Program-made: the position numbers and the translations under genes
Notes under the pieces: generated by a model
Seen by the model: the letters and a program-made list of their open reading frames with translations, nothing else
Database searches by the model: none
Told to the model about the DNA's origin: nothing
Part shown: positions 10,251-21,734 of the stretch, piece by piece
How positions within the stretch are numbered: position 1 is the first letter of the stretch
How the letters are laid out: every line of letters begins with the position of its first letter
Origin: Bos javanicus
Taxonomy: Eukaryota; Chordata; Mammalia; Artiodactyla; Bovidae
Reading direction: 5' to 3'
Length of the DNA: 64,000 nucleotides
NCBI RefSeq assembly: GCF_032452875.1
Contig: NC_083897.1
Span: 5,810,854-5,874,853 of the forward strand

Positions 10251-12023
10251 ATCTCCTTTACTTAAAGTCAACTGACTATATATTAATAACATCTATAAAA
10301 TACTTTCGCAAATAACACCTAGATTAGCAGAATGGGTGAGCTCTATAGTCTAACCAGTTTGACACAAAATTCAGCATTATAAGTGGTTAAGTGAAAGAAA
10401 TGGAATGTGAACCCTTTCATGATTGGCTATAAAAACCCCCATTTGTAAGCCTGTCTTATTTTCCTGTACCAGAGTTTTTGCAATAAATATATAAATTTTA
10501 TTAATTAATTTTACTGGATGAATCAGTAAAATCAGCTACCTAAATAACTGAATCTTTTTACTTTATAAACTCTAATTTCTCTGGGACTCAGCATTTTTGC
10601 TCTAGGCTCTGTGCTGTTGCAACTGCCTGCTTGTTTGGCCTAATGATTAATCAAATAGCTGGAATCATGGGATTACTTTCCAGTGGCCTACTTATCCTTC
10701 TCATATCTGGTTTTGGACCTCCTCTTTCCTGTCTGTCAAAAGCAGTATAACTGGTAGTGCTTCCTGGCTCAGGTGCCTGCTTTTTTTTCAGGGCCCTGAA
10801 TTGTAGGCCCCAGGCTTTCTCAGAGTCTCCTCTGATAACGTCCCGAACTGAACCCTGGTTCATGACTTTAAGGGTTTCATGGTAGAATCAGTGATCATGG
10901 TCCAGGATTAGAATTAACAAGCAAGAGACTAGGCTGAATCTATACCAGCCTCAGGGCTTTTCCTTGAATTTGGCTTGTTACTGCTGATGTTTTTAATAAA
11001 TCTCTGACACAAGCTTATCTTGTGATAATAATCATTCTACTAAAATGTGAGCACACTGGGGAAAAACAGTTTAATTGAAAGGACTGTTAGTTGGATTCCA
11101 ATTAATTGAGATTTTATGGTATTTGTTTATGAGAATATAACATTTATCCTGGCACTATCTTATTTAATATCTGCTGAAAACATCATTGAGTAGTGAGTTA
11201 AAATAATTGACAAGGAAGTCCATTGCCAGTCATTAACTGTTATGAATTAGTGAGACTATAAACAAGCATGGTGGTAAATCAGAGTTCCTACTTATCCAAA
11301 TAGAGTGTAATTTATTCCTAGGAGTAGCACTTTCTCTACAGTGTTCGGACATCAGAAAGTACCCTGTGCCGAGTTGTAAGAAATCAGTGCTTCCTTTAGC
11401 TCTCTAGCTTGATTGTTTCTGGTGAGGTGACATGAGACCACTAGATTTGTAGATACTCGTATTTAGCAATTGTAAAGAAATTTATTCTTAAAAAGGACAG
11501 AGGAAAATAAATCCTTCACACAGGGCCAGTTTGGAGTCTTAAGTTGTTCCTAGCATTCTCATTATTGTTCTCCTAGATATGTTCCTGGAATCAGCTTGGC
11601 CCACAGGATCATTCCCTAGCTCTGAATTGTTCCAGCACTTATGTCGCTTTGAAATATTCACAAGTCATAAGAGCACGATGATGATTCAGTGATTTCACAA
11701 GTATGCCAACTGTATGCCTTCATAGCGCCTCCTACGTACCATGCACCATTCTAGACAATTGAGGATAAGCCTATGCATGTCATCCCAGAGTCCTTAATCC
11801 CTGCTCCAGCTAGCCTCACCCAAGATCAAACTTACCTTGGTCTTCTTAATAATGGACTTCAGCTTCAGTATCCCCAACGTGCTGGGTTCTGGATTTTTTT
11901 TCCACTTGGTTCCTAAAGGCCTGCCTGATTCTGAGGTTTAGTGGAGTCAGAGTGGATTCCAGACCTGACTCTGTCAGTTATCCTAAAGATTATAATTATT
12001 TCCTTTCATCTCCCTCCCTGCAG
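10251..12023. other. Unassigned sequence, possible L2 trace
   Basis: Mostly single-copy-looking. Positions 11670-11810 ('cctcctacgtaccatgcacc', 'attctagacaattgagga') resemble an old antisense L2 3' end. A minus-strand open frame of 70 codons (10651-10863) is Arg/Pro-rich, but I cannot assign it. No other feature is supported. Confidence 0.4.
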
Positions 12024-12056
12024 TTCATACAGTCAGACCATCTTAGAAGCCTATAT
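12024..12056 (+). other. Candidate 33-nt micro-exon
   Basis: A strong acceptor (tttcatctccctccctgcag) ends at 12023, and a near-consensus donor gtaaga starts at 12057. The 33 bases between are a multiple of three and are open in two frames (FIQSDHLRSLY or SYSQTILEAY). Good splice sites alone occur often by chance in long introns. No homology is recognised. Confidence 0.2.
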
Positions 12057-12084
12057 GTAAGAGAGTGCAGGAGGTAAAAATTCT

Positions 12085-12285
12085 GGGTTCTGTAAGCAGT
12101 TAAGTCTTTGCTGTGTCACTTTACTGGGTGTATGACCTTGGGCAAGTGAATCTGAACATTAGTTTTCTCACCAGTAAAATGAGATTAACATCTGGGAGGA
12201 AGTTAATAGTATTACTTTGCAAGTAGGATGCCTAATATATAGTGCTCCAGAAATGGTATCTATTGTTATTAAATTATTGCAAGGA
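12085..12285 (-). mobile_element. MIR SINE, antisense
   Basis: 'tgaccttgggcaagtgaatc', then 'tttctcaccagtaaaatgag' and 'gcctaatatatagtgctc', give the MIR core and 3' part in antisense order. Confidence 0.75.
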
Positions 12286-12299
12286 CCCCAGAAAATAAT

Positions 12300-12425
12300 T
12301 GAAGAAGGAAATGGCAACTCACTCCAGTATTCTTGCCTGAAGAATTCCATGGACAGAGGAGCCTGGCAGGCTACACTCCATGGAGTCACAAAGAATCGGA
12401 CACGACTGAGTGACTATCACTCCCT
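12300..12425 (+). mobile_element. Bov-A body SINE, sense
   Basis: A single BovB-like monomer. A perfect 11-bp target-site duplication cagaaaataat lies at 12289-12299 and 12426-12436. Confidence 0.92.
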
Positions 12426-12559
12426 CAGAAAATAATAGTGATTTTAAGGCTTGATGTATTCCAACAGTACTGGGTACTAAACAAACTGATCACTACAGTC
12501 AGCCTCTTTTCTGCTTTTTTCTCCTCCTTATCACCAATTTCTAGATTTTCTAGGCCTTG

Positions 12560-12780
12560 CTGTTGCTGTTTAGTCACTCAGCTGTGTCCAATTCTTCTGT
12601 GATCCCATGGACTGTAACCCACCAGGATTCTCTGTCCATGGGATTTCCCAGGCCAGAATACTTGAGTGTGTTGTCATTCCCTTCTCCAGGAAATCTTCTT
12701 GACCCAGGCATCAAACTTGCTTCTCCTATGTCTCATGTGTTACAGGAAGATTCTGTACTACTGAGCCACCAGGAAAGCCC
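12560..12780 (-). mobile_element. Bov-tA SINE, antisense, full length
   Basis: BovB-like tail at the left (ttgctgttgctgtttagtca) and tRNA-Glu-like head at the right (gagccaccaggaaagccc). The flanks ttttctaggc and tttttaggc suggest a target-site duplication. Confidence 0.9.
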
Positions 12781-13046
12781 TTTTTAGGCATTATATCTCT
12801 CTATCTTAGTGATGAGGTGTCTGGGCTTAGCTTTGGTTTCTTTATCTGCTGTAGCCTATATTAATGCAAAATAGTGCAAGTGCTGAATTGTTCAGGTAAA
12901 TTAAATATAATCCCAACAGAAGCTTATTGGCCTGGAACTCTGGGAATATGTGGTCCTTGTAAGATTTTAGTGAGATGCAGGAGAGGAAAGTGGGAATGAA
13001 GGTAGCTTATCTGATACAGGTGTTTTAGAGGCCTTTATGTAGTCCC

Positions 13047-13321
13047 TTTTATGCAGAGTACATCATGAGAAACACTGGGCTGGAAGAAGCACAAGCTGGA
13101 ATCAAGATTGCTGGGAGAAATATCAAAAGACCCTGATGCTGGAAAAGATTGAGGGCAGGAGGAGAAGGGGACGACAGAGGATGAGATGGTTGGATGGCAT
13201 CACCGACTCAATGGACATGAGTTTGAGTAAGCTCTGGGAGTTGGTGATGGACAGGGAAGCCTGGCGTGCTGCAGTCCATGGGGTCACAAAGAGTCAGACA
13301 TGACTGAGCAACTGAACTGAG
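13047..13321 (+). mobile_element. BovB 3' part with large internal deletion
   Basis: The first 75 bp are reverse-transcriptase coding sequence ('agagtacatcatgagaaaca', 'ctgggagaaatatcaa'). At about 13124 this joins directly to 'aagaccctgatgctgg', which normally lies several hundred bases downstream, and runs to the 3' tip. The flanking gtagtccc (13039-13046 and 13322-13329) indicates a single insertion. Confidence 0.85.
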
Positions 13322-13329
13322 GTAGTCCC

Positions 13330-14602
13330 AGCTTTGGTAAAAAATTGAGTTTGCTCTGTTAGGCAATCCTAGTGGATCCCACGTGTTTTACCATTGATGT
13401 TTTATAGTCATAAACATACCAGTCATGTTTTATAGTCATGGGGTAAAGGGAAACAAGAACAATAAAAGACATTAAGAGGATTGAAATCTCGTTCTTTATT
13501 TGCCACTAACTAGTTATATGATCTTAGGTTGGACATTGAGGAAGAATCAAGGAATATTGGGTTGAAGAAGATTTAGTTTGGACATGATCATTGTCCTCCA
13601 ACATTTAAATTCTACTAAGTGGCCTCAGATATAAGAGTGAAGACCAATGGATAGAAGCTGTAGTAAATATAGATTTTAACTTAATATGAGAAGGAAGCAT
13701 TTAAAAAGGGAAATAAGTATCTCCCTTAATGAACTTCCCAGAACTCGGATTTTTCCAGCACTTGGAAGGGATTCTAATGTCTGATGGAGAATTAGGTAAC
13801 AGGATCCTTAAGGATCTTTTCAATCTTGAGATTACATTTTAAAATCACTTTTAAAATAAGTTCTGTGGACCTTAGTTATTCCGTTTAAAATGAAAAGCAT
13901 GGGTTATATGATCGTGTGATTGCTTTCCACCTTTAACTATCTACAGTTTGTCTAATGAGCAACATGTGGAGGGAGTTCAAACCAGATTTCTTTATTATGG
14001 TTCTTACCTGAGGCTTGCTTTGGTGGGTGGTAAGACAAGCCGGCAGACAAATATGGTAGAAGAGGCGGTTACTCTCAGTGTGGCAGCTTCCTGTGTCTAA
14101 CCAACCCATTAGCACCTTAAGTCTAATAAAAATTATTTTTAGGTTATCTTTTTTTCTGTGGTAATTCATGAATTTTTCTAATTATAGGGGGGAAGCTAGA
14201 CGTTTTATTTCTGGTATGGTGATTTGTACCTACCAGCACAGTAAAGAAATTCAGAGCACTATATTATTTCAGTTTCCTGTATTTTCCCTTGGAAGAAATT
14301 ATTATTAACCAGGTCTGCTTATTTAGCAAAGTATTTAGCTGTATGGGAATCTTATCAAAGGAGAATAAGCTGTGACATTCACAGTCCAAAAGACTCGCAT
14401 GTGAACAATGGCATACAGAAGGAAATGCTTCAGATAAAGAAAAGAAAGGAGAGAGTTTTCTAATAACTAGCACTATTTCTGTTGTTCATCTTCAGGGACT
14501 GCATTATAGATGAAGACAGGCTTCTTAATTTGAGGGGTCCAGGACAAAATTACAATATGAAACCTCTTGTTCAAAATGCAAGAGCTAAGCACCATTAAAG
14601 AG
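13330..14602. other. Unassigned sequence with a minus-strand exon candidate
   Basis: No repeat recognised. Contains the candidate exon at 14008-14122. Confidence 0.4.
14008..14122 (-). other. Candidate exon on the minus strand, 115 nt
   Basis: On the minus strand a T-rich tract ending ttattag precedes the segment, and a near-perfect donor CAG|gtaaga follows it. Only one of three frames is open through the whole length (contains MGWLDTGSCHTESNRLFYH). The segment is visibly richer in G+C than its flanks. No protein family recognised; a lncRNA exon or chance is equally possible. Confidence 0.2.
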
Positions 14603-14612
14603 CACTAAAATA

Positions 14613-14819
14613 GGGACTTTCCTGGTGGCCCAGTGTTTGAGCAGCTACCTTCCATGGCAGTGGGAGGTAGGTGGTACAGGTTCAAACACTGGTTGGAAAG
14701 CTAAGATCCTGCATGCCTCTTGTCCAAAAAATAAAACTTAAAACAGAAGCAATTTTGTGACAAATCCAATAAAGGCTTTAAAAATGATCCATATCAAAAA
14801 AAATTTTAAGGAAAGAAAA
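14613..14819 (+). mobile_element. CHR-2 type SINE, sense
   Basis: A tRNA-like head ('gggactttcctggtggccca') is followed by the CHR-2 tail with 'aaacagaagcaattttgtga' and 'caataaaggctttaaaaatg'. A perfect 10-bp target-site duplication cactaaaata lies at 14603-14612 and 14820-14829. The family is shared by ruminants, hippos and whales. Confidence 0.88.
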
Positions 14820-14829
14820 CACTAAAATA

Positions 14830-15588
14830 TAGTTTTTTCCTTTCATTCTTCCTTAATGTCTGTCTCTGTCCCATCTTTATCTGTCTTTCCTTATGGTATT
14901 TTTATTTCTCTAAATATTGTATATATATTATTGTATAAGTCATATTCAAGTAGTACTTCCAACTTCACAGAAGTTGCGGGGATAAGGTCGGCATTGTGAT
15001 TTGAAGATGGAACTAGTGGTTCAGAGAAAAGATGGCAGTGTGTTGTGTGCACACTGTAGAACATCAACCACACGTAACAGCTACTGAGTACACACTCTTT
15101 CTGCCCACTCCACTGTAGCAAGGTAGGTATTGGCAGATAAATGGAAGAGGGGGATAAGATATTTCTGTTTACTCAGCAGTATTACGAGGGACATTAGAGA
15201 ACGTAGAGACATTCAACAGTATTCAGCTCTTGATAGTTGGTACTCCCTTAGAATATTAATTTTTCTTAAATTCTATTGTACTTTCCAGAAGCACCTCTAT
15301 TTCCTAGAATTTTTACTGCTAATCTAAGTATTAGAATGATGGCCAAGAATGGCCAAACATGAGGTGTGTAACAAGAACTAGGAAATTTCCACCTTAACTA
15401 AGTAATAGCACTCTTTACTTTTTAGAATGCTTTTTCTAGGTAATGTGTAGTAACAGTGCTACAGCCTGGCTTCCTTCTGCCACTGCAAATTTACCCAGGA
15501 GATAGATCAGTTATCAGGGGAAAGCATAATTTGTTATCTCACCTGCCATTTGATCTTTATGCAGCTCAAGAGAAAATTAGTCTTTTTC
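14830..15588. other. Unassigned sequence
   Basis: No repeat, exon or RNA gene recognised. Confidence 0.4.
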
Positions 15589-15600
15589 ACAGACTAACTG

Positions 15601-17186
15601 TACAAAAAAGATCTTCACAACCCAGATAATCATGAAGGTGTGATCACTCACACTCATCTAGAGCCGGACACCCTGGAATGTGAAGTCAGGTGGACCTTAG
15701 GAAGCATCACTACAAAGCTAGTGGAGGTGATGGAATTCCAGTTGAGCTATTTCAAATCCTGAAAGATGATGCTGTGAAAGTGCTGCACTCAATATGCCAG
15801 CAAATTTGGAAAACTCAGCAGTGGCCACGGGACTGGAAAAGGTCAGTTTTTATTCCAATCCCAAAGAAAGGCAATGCCAAAGAATGCTCAAAGTACTGAA
15901 CAATTGCACTCATCTCACATACTAGTAAAGTAATGCTCAAAATTCTCCAAGCCAGGCTTCAGCAATACATGAACTGTGAACTTCCAGATGTTCAAGCTGG
16001 ATTTAGAAAAGGCAGAGGAACCAGAGATCAAATTGCCAACATCCACTGGATCATCAAAAAAGCAAGAGAGTTCCAGAAAAACATTGATTTCTGCTTTATT
16101 GACTATGCCAAAGCCATTGACTTTGTGGATCACAATAAACTGTGGAAAATTCTTCAAGAGATGGGAATACCAGACCACCTGACCTGGCTCTTGAGAAACC
16201 TGTATGCAGGTCAGGAAGCAACAGTTAGAACTGGACATGGAACAACAGACTGGTTCCAAATAGGAAAAGGAGTACATCAAAGCTGTATATTGTCACCCTG
16301 CTTATTTAACTTATATGCAGAGTACATCATGAGAAACCCTGCTGGAAGAAGCACAAGCTGGAATCAAGATTGCTGGGAGAAATATCAATAATCTCAGATA
16401 TGCAGATGACACACCCTTATGGCAGAAAGTGAAGAAGAACTAAAGAACCTCTTGATGAAAGTGAAAGAGGAGGGTGAAAAAGTTGACTTAAAGCTCAACA
16501 TTCAGAAAACGAAGATCATGGCATCTGGTCCCATCACTTCATGGCGAATAGATGGGGAAACAGTGGAAACAGTGGCTGACTTCATTTATTTTTTGGGAGG
16601 GGGGTGCTCCAAAATCACTGCAGATGGTGACTGCAGCCATGAAACTGAAAGACACTTACTCCTTGGAAGGAAAGTTATGACCAACCTAGATAGCATATTG
16701 AAAAGCAGAGACATTACTTTGCCAACAAAGGTCTGTCTAGTCAAGGCTATGGTGTTTCCAGTGGTCATGTATGGATATGAGAGTTGGACTATAAAGAAAG
16801 TTGAGTGCTGAAGAATTGATGCTTTTGAACTGTGGTGCTGGAGAAGACTGTTGGGAGTCCCTTGGGCTGCAAGGACATCCAACCAGTCCATCCTAAAGGA
16901 GATCAGTCCTGGGTGTTCATTGGAAGGACTGATGTTGAAGCTGAGACTCCAATACTTGGGCCACCTGATATGAAGAGATGACTCATTTGAAAAGACCCTG
17001 ATACTGGGGAAGATTGAGTCCAGGAGGAGAAGGGGATGATGGAGGATGAGATGGTTGGTTGCCATCACTGACACAATGGACATGGGTTTGGCTGGACTCC
17101 AGTAGTTGATGATGGACAGGGAGGTCTGGCATGCTGTGGTTCATGGGGTTGCAAAAGAGTCAGACACGACTGAGCGACTGAACTGA
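15601..17186 (+). mobile_element. BovB LINE, 5'-truncated, 1.6 kb
   Basis: Sense BovB from the start of the reverse-transcriptase region to the 3' tip ('gactgagcgactgaactgaa'). A perfect 12-bp target-site duplication acagactaactg lies at 15589-15600 and 17187-17198. BovB is an RTE-clade LINE known for horizontal transfer between squamates and ruminants. This copy cannot be autonomous because it lacks the endonuclease and its frame is broken. Confidence 0.95.
15690..16811 (+). pseudogene. BovB reverse-transcriptase remnant
   Basis: Reverse transcriptase of the RTE clade, which would copy BovB RNA at a nicked target. The frame starting at 15690 reads through GGDGIPVELFQILKDD and meets TGA at 15897, where related copies have CGC/Arg, a CpG-type change. 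It resumes at 15933 with the motif-A region CFIDYAKAIDFVDHNKLW and the motif-B region GVHQSCILSPCLFNLYAEY, where the usual GVRQG is altered. A 2-base loss near 16337 and a 1-base loss near 16411 put the YADD catalytic motif out of frame, and together they restore the phase. The frame then runs from 16419 to 16811. The truncated 5' end means no native start is present. Confidence 0.9.
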
Positions 17187-17198
17187 ACAGACTAACTG

Positions 17199-18100
17199 CA
17201 CCATTCCCCTTGACTACATACTGCCTTTTCTCCCTGTTTACCTAGTGAACCAACACTCAGGGTCATATCATGTGTAAAACTTTCCCTTACCCTTTAAGCA
17301 AAATAAATCACTCTCACCTCTTTTATTTCTTAGTATTTTTAAAACCTAAATCTTTTATAGAATTCATCATGTTGTATTAGGTTTATTCTGTTCAGATCCC
17401 AGCCTTGAGTTGTGTTTACCAGAGCATTTATTAGAGTTTGGCCCACCAGAGATCTATTTGTATGTAGGATTAAGAATTTCTGGGGGAGAGCTTATTATAG
17501 AGGTAGAAAGAATAAAGTTAATAAAGTGAATTCCTCAACCCAAGGAACTGAAGTGGTGATTCTGTGGATAGTCAGTTATCACTCAGACCTTTATATTGCA
17601 TGCCTGAAATATGTGTGACTGGCATTTTGAAGAGCTCTTTTCCTTTTTGGGGGGTAAGCATATAAGCTACTGAGAGTTTAAAATATCAACAATATTGGTG
17701 GCAATAGTACCTTTAATATATCTTCAGCATGGGACATAGGTGTTCGTGGTATAGACATTGGTGTCACACCCTTGGCACAGAGTTCAGTGCAACTGACTGT
17801 GATATATTTGGTGGGCATCGATCATGTGACTACCTCTTTTGCCTTTGGCAGCAATCATGCATTGATTTTGCTCCTTGAGGAGGACAGGAGAAAATAGTTA
17901 GATGCTGCATGGTGGTTGAGAAAACCAGATCTCAGAGTCATTTAGGATACTCACTAAGGTTCAGAACACTTTGAGGGGAATTTTTAGGAAAGGGAGGATC
18001 AGTCTGGAATTCCGCACAGTAGATGAGATAGAGTTAAAAAAAAAAAAAAAGTATGAGATGGTAAAGGTGAGTTTTGGCTGACCCTACTCACCCTCACTCA
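17199..18100. other. Unassigned sequence with poly(A)
   Basis: No repeat family recognised. A run of 15 A lies near 18035-18049. Confidence 0.4.
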
Positions 18101-18222
18101 AGTGGGAAATGGCAACCCACTCCAGTATTCTTGCCTGGAAAATTCCATGGACAGAGGAGCCTTGAGGGCTACAATCCATGGGGCTGCAAAGAGTTGGACA
18201 TGACAGTGACTGAGTGACTGAG
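18101..18222 (+). mobile_element. Bov-A body SINE, sense
   Basis: A single BovB-like monomer from 'gggaaatggcaacccactcc' to 'gactgagtgactgagca'. No clear target-site duplication. Confidence 0.85.
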
Positions 18223-18357
18223 CATTTCCCCTCATTATATCTCCCTTACTATGCTGGAAGTTGTTTATGATCCGGACCATGTGGATAGATTGTACTTTTT
18301 GCTCACAACGCTTCCTTTCATCTTTATCCTTGTTGTGGCTCACTGTGGGCACAATAT

Positions 18358-18578
18358 CGTTCCAGGTGGTGCTAGTGGTAAAGAACCTGCCTGCTAATGC
18401 AGGAGACATAAGAGACACATTTGATCCCTGGGTCAAGAAGATCCTCTGGAGGAGAAAATGGCAACCCACTCCAGTATTCTTGCCTGGAGAATCCCATGGG
18501 CAGAGAAGCCTGGTGAGCTACAGTCCATAGTGTCACACAGAGTCAGACATGACTGAAGTGACATAGCACGGCATGGCA
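18358..18578 (+). mobile_element. Bov-tA SINE, sense, full length
   Basis: tRNA-like head (ccaggtggtgctagtggtaa) plus BovB-like body. A perfect 14-bp target-site duplication tgtgggcacaatat lies at 18344-18357 and 18579-18592. Confidence 0.95.
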
Positions 18579-18592
18579 TGTGGGCACAATAT

Positions 18593-18966
18593 ATATTCAT
18601 TTCCTATTGACTTGGGGCTTGGCCATATGATTTTGGCCAGTACAATATGAGTGGGTATAGCAGTCTGTCAATTCTAGACCAAGGACTTAAAGAGGCATCA
18701 CATGTTTCCACACACCCCTCTTGAGCTTCTGACTTATGCCATGAGAAGAACATGACTCAAGTATCTGTTCTTCCTACACCCTAGGTCCAGGGATGAAGAC
18801 CAGAGCAGACCCAAACTTAACCTGACATCTAGAGTCCAGTCTAGCTTAGATGAGCCCAGCTGAGCCAGCCAAACCGTAGCAATCCCATAGACCCCTGAAT
18901 GTGCAAAATAAACATGATAGTCCACTGAAATTTTGAAATTATTTGCCATACAGCATTACTGGATTG
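18593..18966 (+). mobile_element. MLT1-type LTR remnant (ERVL-MaLR)
   Basis: 'gacttggggcttggccatat' followed by 'gattttggccagtacaatat', and a downstream 'agcccagctgagccagcc', keep the MLT1 order in sense orientation. The 3' end appears cut near a following Bov-tA. Confidence 0.55.
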
Positions 18967-19190
18967 AGCTTCCCAGGTGGTGCTACTGGTAAAGAGCCAC
19001 CCTGCCAGTGTAGGAGATATAAGAGAGGCGGGTTTGATCCCTGGGTTGGGAAGATTCCCTGGAGGAGGAAACGGCAACCCACTCTAGTATTCTTGCCAGG
19101 ATAATCCCATGGATAGAAGAGGCTGGTGGGCTACAGTCCATAGGGTGTCAAAGAGTCAGACATGACTGAAGCGACTGAGCATGCAAGCAT
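18967..19190 (+). mobile_element. Bov-tA SINE, sense, full length
   Basis: Head 'gagcttcccaggtggtgcta', B-box-like 'gggtttgatccctggg', and BovB-like body ending 'gactgaagcgactgagca'. Confidence 0.92.
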
Positions 19191-19577
19191 GTGCATTGTT
19201 GCATCAGAAACCTTACTAATATGAGATCATATCTTAGAGTTTTTATATCCATAGCACCCAGGTCATTGCCTAGCAAATAGTTGCTGGATGAGTGAGGGAA
19301 GAACTTGACATAGGTGTAACTGATTATATTGCCCACCTACCTCAGTGGTATTTCAGTTGTTAGAGCAAGGTACTCGGGGGAGTCAAATACAGCATTTATG
19401 GACTACATTTCTTCTCTTCAAAATCTAAGGAAGGTGTCTCAATAATACATAAGCCTTTCTATAGAGAGTGGTCTAGCCAGAGGGAAACAAAATGACTTAA
19501 TACGCAGCCACAGTACAACCGGCAAAGCACTACATATGTCTTACTGCTGGTGGATCAGGAGGACTATATGTATGAAG
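19191..19577. other. Unassigned sequence
   Basis: No supported feature seen. Confidence 0.4.
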
Positions 19578-19798
19578 CTTGCTGCGTGCTAAGTTGATTC
19601 AGTTGTGTCCGATTCTTTGCAACCCTGTGGACACAGCTCACCATGCTACTCTGTCCATGGAGTTCTCCAGGCAAGAATACTGCAGTGGATTGCCATGCCC
19701 TCCTCCAGGGGCTCTTCCTGAGCAAGGGATGGAACCCGCATCCCTTACGTATCCTGCATTGCAGGCAGATTCTTTACCTCTAGTGCCACTTGGGAAAT
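19578..19798 (-). mobile_element. Bov-tA SINE, antisense, full length
   Basis: BovB-like body at the left and tRNA-like head at the right. A 14-bp target-site duplication, ctatatgtatgaag against ctatatatatgaag, lies at 19564-19577 and 19799-19812. Confidence 0.93.
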
Positions 19799-19981
19799 CT
19801 ATATATATGAAGGTCAGCTCAGAATGAAGCAATTGTTGCTAGTTTATCCTTTTTAGCGTGTGGTTTTAATTAGCTCTTAGGCACACCAAGGGTTTGGAGT
19901 TTGGATATCTGAAGGGTTCTGAAGAAAATGGAATTGGTGTGGTTTGAAGTTAATAAGCAAAAACAGGTAGCAGAAGTGTGT

Positions 19982-20191
19982 TAATTGCTCAGTCATGTCT
20001 AACTCTTTGTGATCCCATGGACTGTAGCCTGCCAGGCTCCCCTGTCCATGGGATTCTCCAGGCAAGAATACTGGAGTGCGTTGCCATTTCCTTCTCCAGG
20101 GGATTTTTCTGACCCAGGGATCAAACCTGTGTCTCTCATATCTCTTGCATTGCAGATGGATTCTTCAGCACTGAGCCACCAGGGGAGCCCA
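19982..20191 (-). mobile_element. Bov-tA SINE, antisense
   Basis: Body 'attgctcagtcatgtctaac' through head 'gagccaccaggggagcccaa'. The left end lacks the usual tail. No clear target-site duplication. Confidence 0.92.
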
Positions 20192-21734
20192 AAAGTGAAA
20201 ATGTTAGCAGAAATGAAGAGGTACTTTAAAAGGAGTGGAAACCTTGGCAAAAAAATTTGTCAGAATGGAGGAGAAGGAATTACACGTGAGAATATGGGAT
20301 ACTGTAAGCAAGATGGTCTGGGGGCGGAAAAAGAGATGGGGTTTTTTGATAAGAGGGAGTGATACAGGCAAGCATATGGACTTGTTGATGAGATAAAGGA
20401 GGTCCTAGATAAAGATGGGGGATCAAACTAGCATGGGTATCTTGGGTGAACTGCCAGTAAGTAATTTGGAGCATTTTTTTGAGATTTTGTAACTTAAAGA
20501 ACTATTTATTTTTAGGGGAAAATACTGCATATTCTGATTTTTAAAAGTTGAGTGGTAGTCTTAGAAAACAACACTTAGAAACTGTTCTTCAATGCTGCTC
20601 CAATACTAGCAGAAGTGTGGCTTTCCACAGTTTAAAGAGGATTTGGAACTCAGGCAGATACTGATTTTCTCTGGGATAGAGATTGGATTTATGTCTGATT
20701 AGCCTTTTGATTACTTTAAAACTAGATACAACATTTTATTTTCCTTTTGTGTCTTTGAGACTAAGGAACAAGGAAAGAAAAATTATGCCCTGGGTAATAG
20801 AAGTGATTATTAATCATATTGTTTGGTGGTGGGGAGTAGGAGGGGCTCAAAGGCAGGTTCTTTCAAGACTTTTCATTTTTGCTTACAGGGTTTGGAACAT
20901 GGCTATTTTTGTATGTAAAATAATTTTATTGGACTTAGTGATCAGTCACAAAGTGCTTATTAATGAGATTTTGATTCTTTGACATTTCTAATCGATAATA
21001 CTTGAAACATAAGAAAGGACTCAGATGTTAGTTTTCTGTGCTTAGTTATTTCTTGAAAAGATAATTAGTGATGCTTTGTTGTGAATACATTTTGACCAAT
21101 GGGACGATATCTTATGGCTCAGAGGTAAATACTTTTAAGTTGGCAGCTACAGTTTGAGTATCCTGGCACAGTAAGTGTTCCAGAACTTTTTGAACATTGC
21201 TTAAGAGGTAGGCAAGTATCCAGGATTTTTTTTCCAGTCCTGTTATTTCAATTTGAAAGAGATCTTGTGTGGCTTTGATGAACAATTTCATTGGTACTCT
21301 TATTTAACAATTTTGTACAGGTGCCAACAACCAGGGCTGGTTGATTTCTTTCATTTTTTTTTCCTCCTTTCTCCCTTCCTTTCTCTTTAATTCTGGAGGT
21401 CGTGTGTACATATATTTGAATCTTCAGTTTAGTTGTTCCCAAACTTCTTACCAGCTAGTCTTCTAAACCTTACCTCCTCCAGTTGCCTTCTGATTATTTT
21501 AATCTCAATTTTGATTATGAAAAGAATACATTTTTAAAGATAAGCCTGTGTTTTCATCAAGAGTAAATGTTTACATCTATCTTATGAAAGAGAATAAAGA
21601 CATCAAATACAATTGTAGGTGTTTGCCATCTTTAAATAGACTCAACGTGTGAAAAGGCAGGTTTATAAAAATAATTAAGTGTTTGCTGTGTAAAAAAAAA
21701 TGATCATTTTAGAAAATAGTTCATAGCAGTGTTC
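20192..21734. other. Unassigned sequence
   Basis: No repeat family, exon pair or RNA gene that I can support. Minor A/T tracts only. Confidence 0.4.

Noticed and set aside
15915..16280. 121-codon antisense frames with MTYSFSYLEPVCCSMSSSNC-type text (also 51330, 56528)
   Set aside because: They are antisense shadows of the BovB reverse-transcriptase coding strand, recurring with each copy.
18375..18440. tRNA-like head sequences with A- and B-box text
   Set aside because: They are the 5' part of Bov-tA SINEs followed by a BovB-like body, not functional tRNA genes.
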